Shown piece after piece: positions 5,429 to 9,750 of a stretch of DNA of 9,750 bases (positions are counted from its first letter, which is position 1; each line of letters opens with the position of its first letter). The notes beneath the pieces were generated by a model. The model was not told the DNA's origin. It saw nothing but the letters and a program-made list of their open reading frames with translations, and did not search any database. Source of the stretch: Verrucomicrobiota bacterium (GTDB lineage Bacteria > Verrucomicrobiota > Kiritimatiellia > Kiritimatiellales > Tichowtungiaceae); contig JAUXCB010000031.1 in NCBI GenBank assembly GCA_030619095.1, positions 1 through 9,750 of the forward strand. Direction: 5' to 3'. Position numbers and translations under genes: made by a program.

Positions 5429-7710
5429 ATATTTGATATTCCAAAGGCCGCCTGACCCAGAGCAACAGCGCTGTCATTGGGGTACGACGAGAAAAACATC
5501 CGTCTTTGATCAAAGGCCGGGTGTTTTTTTATGCCTTCGACTAGAAAACGATTTTGAAAAACTCCTCCGCTGAAAACGACGGGCAAGTTTGTAGGTAAGG
5601 CTTGAATACAGGCGAAGATAATTTCTGCAACGGTATTGTGAAATCTTGCTGCGAGAGCTTCCCGTGATATTGGATATTGGATATTGGATATTGGGTGTTG
5701 GATATTGAACATTTCCCTGAACATGGGCCGCCAGTCGATTTGACCTTGTTCGATTTTAAACGAAAAATATCCTTTTTCGGTTAAATCGGCCATTGCTTCA
5801 AGTCGCATCGGGCCTTCGCCGTCGAATGTCGGCAGCTCGCACGCACCGAGCAGCACAGAGGCCGCATCGAACAACCGCCCCATACTCGACGTCATCGGGC
5901 AGTTGATGCCGGATTCGAGGATTTTTAACGTAGACGAGGCTTCCAGTCTCGTCATAAAGAGGCTGGAAGCCTCTTCCACGTTGGAAAGAATGGAAACCAG
6001 CGTGCGTTTCGGCTCCTTGACCGCTTTTTCGCCACCGGGTAGCGCGAAGGGTTTGAGATAAAACTTCCGCTCAAAGCTCCGCGAGTCGAACTCGAGGATT
6101 TCTCCGCCCCAGATGGTTCCGTCGGAGCCGTAGCCGGTGCCGTCGAACGCGATGCCGATGGCGCGGCCTTCGATGCCATGCTCGACCGCCGCCGCGATGC
6201 AGTGGGCGTGGTGATGCTGTACTGCGGCCTCTGGGGACGCGAACTCTTCCGCAATGCGCGTTGAGAAATAGTCGGGGTGCAGATCGTGAACGATCAGCTC
6301 CGGTTTCAGATCGTAGCAGTCCAAATGACGCCGGATGCTCGTTTTAAGAATCTCCTGCGTCTCGGGGTTTTCGAGGTCTCCTATATAAGGAGAGAGCGTA
6401 ATCCATCCATCGTGCGCCACCGCGAAGGTATTCTTCATATCGGCGCCGATTCCAAGCACACAAGGTAGGGACGGCTCGCCGAGCCGTCCGCGGCGCGTTC
6501 GGCGAACGCGCCCTACCGGAAACGAAACGGGAGCCATGCCGCGGCCGGGGCGCAGGACAATGGTCTGCCCGCTATAGACCGCGCAGACGGAGTCGTCGCA
6601 GCGATTAACGATGTCGCGGTCGTGCAGCAGGAATTCATCGGCCAGTCCGGAGAGCTTTTGAAGCGCGTCCTCGTTGGTGTGGATCATCGGCTCGGAGGAA
6701 TAGTTGGCACTGGTCATCACCAGCGGGCGTTTGAGCAGATCGAACAAAATCAGATGCATCGGCGTGTACGGAAGCATGACGCCAAGGGTATTGAGGTTGG
6801 GTGCAATCGCTTCACGGGTGGCAAAATTGACCTTAAGGCGCAGAATCACGATGGGCCGCTCGCGGGAGGTCAGAAGTTTCTCTTCGGCTTCGGACAGCTC
6901 ACAGGTTTCTCTGACCCAGTCGAGATCCGGCACCATCAGTGCAAACGGCTTGTTTTCGCGCGCTTTGCGCCTGCGCAGCTCGGCGACGGCGTCCGCGTTG
7001 AGCGCGTCGCAAACCAGATGAAATCCGCCGATGCCTTTGACGGCGACAATCTTTCCGGCATGGATTGCCTCAACCCACTGCTCTTCCCATGTGGACGCGG
7101 CATCCTGCCGCGTTATAAAGCGGCTGGAAGCCGCTTCCACATTATTACAAAACCGCAGCTGCGGGCCACAGACAGGACAGGCGACGGGCTGGGCGTGGTA
7201 GCGGCGATTAGCGGGGTCGGCGTATTCGCGCGCGCAGTCGGCACACAGCTCAAACCCGGCCATGCTGGTATTCGGGCGGTCGTAGGGCAGGCCTTTAATG
7301 ATGGAGTAGCGCGGGCCGCAGTGGACGCAGTTGATGAAAGGGTAGCGGTAACGGCGGTCCGATTCGTCGAACAGCTCGCGCTGACAATCCCCGCACACCG
7401 ACACATCTGGGGAGATCTGAACGGCCTTTTCTGTACCGCCCTCACTTTCCAGTATTTGAAAACTTTCCGCCGGATTTTTCCACTCATTGGAAACCGTAAC
7501 GCTCACCCCTGTGATTTTGGAAAGCGGCGGCGGGTTGCTTTTCAGCTCCTTGAGAAAACGGTCGGCAGTGCCCCCTTCTATTCTTATATAGACCCCGTTG
7601 GAATCGTTTCGGACGAAACCCTTGAGCCCGAGAGAGGTCGCCAGCTTCCAAACGTACGGGCGAAATCCAACCCCCTGCACAACTCCTTTAATCTGGATAA
7701 TGGTCGCCAT
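5404..7710 (-). CDS. hypF: HypF, carbamoyltransferase of [NiFe]-hydrogenase maturation, carrying in-frame repeat insertions
   Basis: A 768-residue HypF, which makes carbamoyl adenylate from carbamoyl phosphate and ATP and transfers the carbamoyl group to the HypE C-terminal Cys. Domains in order: acylphosphatase (1-90; GVVQGVGFRPYVW and GFVRNDSNGV); zinc-finger pairs C106/C109, C128/C131, C156/C159, C178/C181; YrdC-like (about 210-390; AVKGIGGFHLVCDA, KPFALM, VMTSANYSSEP); Kae1-like (about 415-760; VQHHHAHCIAAAVEHG, AFDGTGYGSDG, GRLFDAASVLLG, VVFSGGVFQN). All key motifs are present, so the protein is probably active. Four stretches absent from E. coli HypF as I remember it are encoded by repeats: residues 191-207, 399-416, 578-594 and about 669-682, plus a replaced C-terminus (about 757-768). 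Each falls in a linker or variable loop. The start is supported by the conserved N-terminus, although no strong ribosome-binding site is seen. Confidence 0.96.
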   Translation of the reverse strand: MATIIQIKGVVQGVGFRPYVWKLATSLGLKGFVRNDSNGVYIRIEGGTADRFLKELKSNPPPLSKITGVSVTVSNEWKNPAESFQILESEGGTEKAVQISPDVSVCGDCQRELFDESDRRYRYPFINCVHCGPRYSIIKGLPYDRPNTSMAGFELCADCAREYADPANRRYHAQPVACPVCGPQLRFCNNVEAASSRFITRQDAASTWEEQWVEAIHAGKIVAVKGIGGFHLVCDALNADAVAELRRRKARENKPFALMVPDLDWVRETCELSEAEEKLLTSRERPIVILRLKVNFATREAIAPNLNTLGVMLPYTPMHLILFDLLKRPLVMTSANYSSEPMIHTNEDALQKLSGLADEFLLHDRDIVNRCDDSVCAVYSGQTIVLRPGRGMAPVSFPVGRVRRTRRGRLGEPSLPCVLGIGADMKNTFAVAHDGWITLSPYIGDLENPETQEILKTSIRRHLDCYDLKPELIVHDLHPDYFSTRIAEEFASPEAAVQHHHAHCIAAAVEHGIEGRAIGIAFDGTGYGSDGTIWGGEILEFDSRSFERKFYLKPFALPGGEKAVKEPKRTLVSILSNVEEASSLFMTRLEASSTLKILESGINCPMTSSMGRLFDAASVLLGACELPTFDGEGPMRLEAMADLTEKGYFSFKIEQGQIDWRPMFREMFNIQHPISNIQYPISREALAARFHNTVAEIIFACIQALPTNLPVVFSGGVFQNRFLVEGIKKHPAFDQRRMFFSSYPNDSAVALGQAAFGISNIEQGTAEC
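5666..5707 (-). repeat. Heptanucleotide tandem repeat, six units, inside hypF
   Basis: Six consecutive 7-nt units read GATATTG on the plus strand, the fifth being GGTGTTG. On the coding strand they give the low-complexity peptide NIQHPISNIQYPIS in the Kae1-like domain. The 42 nt keep the frame, but gain or loss of a single unit would shift it. Confidence 0.9.
5930..5979 (-). repeat. 50-nt double-hairpin element in hypF, copy B
   Basis: Read on the coding strand it starts GTGGAAGAGG and ends CGTCTAC. An outer 5-bp stem encloses two hairpins (GAGGCTTCCAGCCTC and GAGACTGGAAGCCTC, the second with one A-C mismatch). It encodes VEEASSLFMTRLEASST (578-594). It matches the copy at 7091-7140 at 41 of 50 positions. 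Confidence 0.92.
6464..6517. repeat. 54-nt double-hairpin element in hypF between the YrdC-like and Kae1-like domains
   Basis: Arms GGTAG (6464-6468) and CTACC (6513-6517) enclose two perfect 10-bp hairpins with single-base loops: GGACGGCTCG at 6469-6478 with its complement at 6480-6489, and GGCGCGTTCG at 6492-6501 with its complement at 6503-6512. At exactly 18 codons long it leaves the hypF frame open and encodes the arginine-rich VGRVRRTRRGRLGEPSLP (399-416). I recall very similar elements from verrucomicrobial genomes, which I cannot check here. Confidence 0.92.
7091..7140 (-). repeat. 50-nt double-hairpin element in hypF, copy A
   Basis: Read on the coding strand it starts GTGGAAGCGG and ends GCGTCCAC. 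An outer stem GTGGA/TCCAC encloses two perfect hairpins (GCGGCTTCCAGCCGC and GCGGCAGGATGCCGC). It encodes VEAASSRFITRQDAAST (191-207), between the last zinc-finger pair and the YrdC-like domain. It is the partner of the copy at 5930-5979, in the same orientation and the same reading frame. Confidence 0.92.
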
Positions 7711-7779
7711 AAGCCAGGAATCATATCAGTTTTTATCCGCTACTCTTCACTAATTTTCACTAATCCAACCCAGCTCATA

Positions 7780-7807
7780 TTAACCACACCTTATAAGGTG
7801 TGGTTAA
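7780..7807. repeat. Perfect 28-bp palindrome upstream of hypF
   Basis: The half-site TTAACCACACCTTA is followed directly by its exact reverse complement. It lies in the 202-nt space between apbE (whose transcript would run into it) and hypF (whose promoter region should include it). It shares the CCACACCTT/AAGGTGTGG core with the palindrome at 1594-1617. A looser inverted repeat, AGGGGGT (7844-7850)/ACCCCCT (7874-7880), lies nearer the apbE end. I see no gene in this space. Confidence 0.75.
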
Positions 7808-7912
7808 ACAGCGCACAACTAGAAAATAGACAACGGCTATGGAAGGGGGTTTTTGACCGGAACCTCTTGGGCGACCCCCTCAGCGGCAGGTCGGCTCGTG
7901 AGAAGTAGTGGA

Positions 7913-8959
7913 TTACTCTCCGGCCTGTTTATCCATCGGAAATCCGGCAGTGGCGCGAGCAGTGAAGGTCCGATTGGTGGAATGGAGAATGAAGAAGGCT
8001 TTAAACTCCGGATGCTTTTCCAACCATTGGAAACTCTTCTGTGAGCCCATCACAAAGAGTGCGGTAGCGGTGGCATCGGCGTCCATACAGGAATCCGCCA
8101 GCACACTCACCGAAGCGATATCCGATTCGGAGGGCCTTCCCGTATGTGGATCCATGATGTGAGAGTAGTATGTGCCATCCGTACGCAGACGAAAATTACG
8201 GTAGTCGCCAGAGGTGGCCATTGCCCCGCCCTGAAGCTTCACTGTCTGGAAAACCTGCGACTCCCATGCGGCATGAACCTGCGGTGATTCGATCCCGACC
8301 CGCCACGGTTTTCCGCTGGGGTTGAGACCGGAAACGACGATTTCTCCGCCGATCTCCACCAAAAAACTGTCCAGCCCAGAAGAGCGGATCACCTCGGCCA
8401 CCACATCCGCGCCGACGCCTTTAGCGATAGCCGAAAGGTCGAGTTGAACCGCCGGATGCGCTTTAACGAGTGAGCCGTCTATGAGCCCTACGTTCTGCCA
8501 TCCGACCGACTCCATTATTTCCTCAAGCATCTTTGTAGAGAAAGGGTCGCCTTCGGCTCCCGGCCCGAAGCCCCAGTAGTCAACCAGCGGCTTCACCGTT
8601 GGGTCAAATGCGCCACCCGTCGATTCGCTGATCTCCAGCGCGCGCCGCATCACCCCGAAAAATTCCGGCGAAACGGGGAAAGGCACGCTGGACTCTAACG
8701 CATTAAATATTGAAATCTCGGTGTCGGACTGCCAGGTCGACATGTGTCGATTCACTTTTTCGAGTGCAGCATCAATCTGTTCACGCAACGTGCTTAACTC
8801 GTTTTTTGGAACAGAGCCGGATAGTGTAATGTGGCACAGCGTCCCCATGGTTGGTTGCTCCCACGACGGGTTTGAAACCGTCTGCCGCGTGAGTAAAACA
8901 ATCAGCACCATCGCGGCAATCACCACCACAACCCACCGAACCCCTCTCTGAACTTTCAT
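7913..8959 (-). CDS. apbE: ApbE family FAD:protein FMN transferase
   Basis: A 348-residue ApbE protein, which attaches FMN covalently to a Thr of partner proteins such as the NqrC/RnfG subunits of ion-pumping oxidoreductases, using FAD and Mg2+ on the outer face of the membrane. Visible marks: a membrane anchor at residues 9-23 (no lipobox Cys), MGTLCHITL, WQSDTEISIFN (76-86), GGAFDPTVKPLVDYWGFG (115-132), LDLSAIAKGVGAD (173-185), the VEIGGEIVVSG strand, MATSGDYRNF (247-256), the HIMDPHTGRP segment (267-276) and the metal-binding MDADATATALFVMG. I set the start at ATG 8959, where the hydrophobic anchor begins; an in-frame upstream TTG at 8986 is less likely. The target flavoprotein is not in the window. 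Codons 308-314 carry another copy of the TTTCC-CATTGGAAA dyad. It lies 57 nt after kbl. Confidence 0.93.
   Translation of the reverse strand: MKVQRGVRWVVVVIAAMVLIVLLTRQTVSNPSWEQPTMGTLCHITLSGSVPKNELSTLREQIDAALEKVNRHMSTWQSDTEISIFNALESSVPFPVSPEFFGVMRRALEISESTGGAFDPTVKPLVDYWGFGPGAEGDPFSTKMLEEIMESVGWQNVGLIDGSLVKAHPAVQLDLSAIAKGVGADVVAEVIRSSGLDSFLVEIGGEIVVSGLNPSGKPWRVGIESPQVHAAWESQVFQTVKLQGGAMATSGDYRNFRLRTDGTYYSHIMDPHTGRPSESDIASVSVLADSCMDADATATALFVMGSQKSFQWLEKHPEFKAFFILHSTNRTFTARATAGFPMDKQAGE
8017..8033. repeat. 17-nt dyad motif TTTCCNNNCATTGGAAA, one of three copies in genes
   Basis: The plus strand reads TTTCCAACCATTGGAAA inside apbE. Copies with the same fixed bases occur at 1176-1192 in the metallo-hydrolase gene (TTTCCGAACATTGGAAA) and at 7477-7493 in hypF (TTTCCACTCATTGGAAA). 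The apbE copy is read in a different frame from the other two. The ends are complementary (TTTCC/GGAAA), and the apbE copy is nearly a full palindrome. Confidence 0.6.
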
Positions 8960-9016
8960 ATGGTCACCGTAAAACAAAAGGGTCAAGGTTGTTACATGAG
9001 ACGAGGTGTCGTGAGG

Positions 9017-9750
9017 CTACATGCCGTACATCTCGATGACTTCCTTCTTGGTCTTTCCGAGGATGTCATATTTTTCGCCAACGGTCTTGAAGGCCGCAAG
9101 GGCTTTGTCGAGGTGGTGGATTTCGTGCCCGGCCGAGATCTGCGTCCGGATCCGGGCCTTGCCGTTGGGCACCACGGGGAAGCAGAAGCCAATGGCGTAG
9201 ATGCCTTCGTCGTAGAGATCCTTGGAAAAGTCCTGAGCAAGTTTTGCGTTAAAGAGCATGACGGGGACGATCGGCGTGTCGCCCTCTTGCAGGATAAAGC
9301 CGGCATCGAGCAGCCCTTTTCTCCAATATTCGGTATTGGCTTCGAGCTTATCGCGCCGCTCGGTGTTGGCGGAAAGGGTGTCGATCACCTTTAAAACACC
9401 TGCCACGATGACCGGTGCCATGGTGTTGGAGAAAAGGTAGGGACGGGCCTTTTGGCGGCACATTTCCACAATCTCCTTCCGACCGGAGACACAGCCGCCG
9501 GAGGCGCCGCCGAGGGCTTTTCCGAAGGTGGTGGTGATGATGTCGATCTTGCCAAACACGCCGCATTTTTCATGGGTTCCGCGGCCGGTCTTGCCGATGA
9601 AGCCGGTGGAGTGCGAATCGTCGACAAAAAGCATGGCGTCATATTTTTCGCAAAGGGCCACCATTTCGTCGAGCTTGGCGGTGTCGCCGTCCATGCTGAA
9701 GACACCGTCGGTGATGACGACCTTGAGCCGCTTATCGGCGTGGAGGATCA
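9017..9750 (-). CDS. kbl: Glycine C-acetyltransferase (2-amino-3-ketobutyrate CoA ligase), C-terminal part
   Basis: The frame is open to the right edge of the window, so this is the C-terminal part (244 codons) of a roughly 400-residue protein; the N-terminal third is missing. It is a PLP-dependent alpha-oxoamine synthase that interconverts 2-amino-3-ketobutyrate and CoA with glycine and acetyl-CoA in threonine breakdown. Visible marks: VITDGVFSMDGD, the PLP-contacting VDDSHSTGFIG with its Asp and His, the Schiff-base lysine in ITTTFGKALGGASGG, PYLFSNTMAP, TPIVPVM, and GIYAIGFCFPVVPNGKARIRTQISAGH near the end. The FSMDGD and DDSHSTGF wording favours Kbl over the related BioF, HemA and serine palmitoyltransferase. 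Its usual partner, threonine dehydrogenase, would lie outside the window if present. apbE follows on the same strand after 57 nt. Confidence 0.93.
   Translation of the reverse strand, partial: ILHADKRLKVVITDGVFSMDGDTAKLDEMVALCEKYDAMLFVDDSHSTGFIGKTGRGTHEKCGVFGKIDIITTTFGKALGGASGGCVSGRKEIVEMCRQKARPYLFSNTMAPVIVAGVLKVIDTLSANTERRDKLEANTEYWRKGLLDAGFILQEGDTPIVPVMLFNAKLAQDFSKDLYDEGIYAIGFCFPVVPNGKARIRTQISAGHEIHHLDKALAAFKTVGEKYDILGKTKKEVIEMYGM

Noticed and set aside
5666..5707. Heptamer array as a CRISPR-like or minisatellite array
   Set aside because: Units are only 7 nt, contiguous without spacers, and within a coding frame.
7844..7880. Intrinsic terminator for apbE
   Set aside because: The 7-bp arms enclose a 23-nt loop and no T-run follows on the minus strand, so the case is too weak to list as a feature.
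6622..7908. A 428-codon plus-strand open frame opposite hypF
   Set aside because: It is antisense to conserved HypF domains, has no recognisable motif, and its composition is explained by the codon pattern of hypF.

Overview
The window carries the maturation genes of a [NiFe]-hydrogenase (hypC, hypD, hypE, hypF) in a GC-moderate bacterial chromosome that is unusually rich in short palindromic and tandem repeats. The repeat types, together with a GH29-like fucosidase tail, an SleB-like hydrolase, ApbE and Kbl, suggest a member of the Planctomycetes-Verrucomicrobia-Chlamydiae group. My best guess is a Kiritimatiellota-like organism. That placement is an inference from remembered repeat styles, not a computed one.

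Layout. Positions 2-175 (+) hold the C-terminal end of a probable alpha-L-fucosidase. A 60-nt element at 175-234 folds like an integron attC site. It is followed by an AT-richer gene (247-729, +) for a small P-loop kinase-like protein of a type I associate with integron cassettes. Next come a glyoxalase-II-like metallo-hydrolase (845-1480, +) and its probable terminator. On the minus strand, read from right to left, are kbl (partial, 9750-9017), apbE (8959-7913), hypF (7710-5404), hypC (4679-4461), hypD (4424-3324), a Phd/VapC toxin-antitoxin pair (3278-2641) and hypE (2647-1661). A secreted cell-wall hydrolase gene (4853-5347, +) lies between hypF and hypC; it is convergent with hypF and divergent from hypC.

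How the genes work together. HypF makes the carbamoyl adenylate and passes the carbamoyl group to the C-terminal Cys of HypE, which dehydrates it to a thiocyanate. HypC and HypD accept the cyanide and build the Fe(CN)2CO unit of the hydrogenase active site. The nickel-insertion genes hypA and hypB and the hydrogenase structural genes are not in the window. The toxin-antitoxin pair sits inside the hypCDE transcription unit, and the vapC end overlaps the hypE start.

The most unusual feature is hypF. It contains four in-frame repeat elements: two copies of a 50-nt double-hairpin element, a 54-nt double-hairpin element and a six-unit heptanucleotide tandem repeat. Its stop codon also lies in a fifth inverted-repeat element shared with the end of the convergent hydrolase gene. 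All fall where HypF proteins have linkers, variable loops or a variable C-terminus. A related pair of perfect palindromes (1594-1617 and 7780-7807) brackets the hyp region, and a 17-nt dyad motif recurs inside three coding genes.
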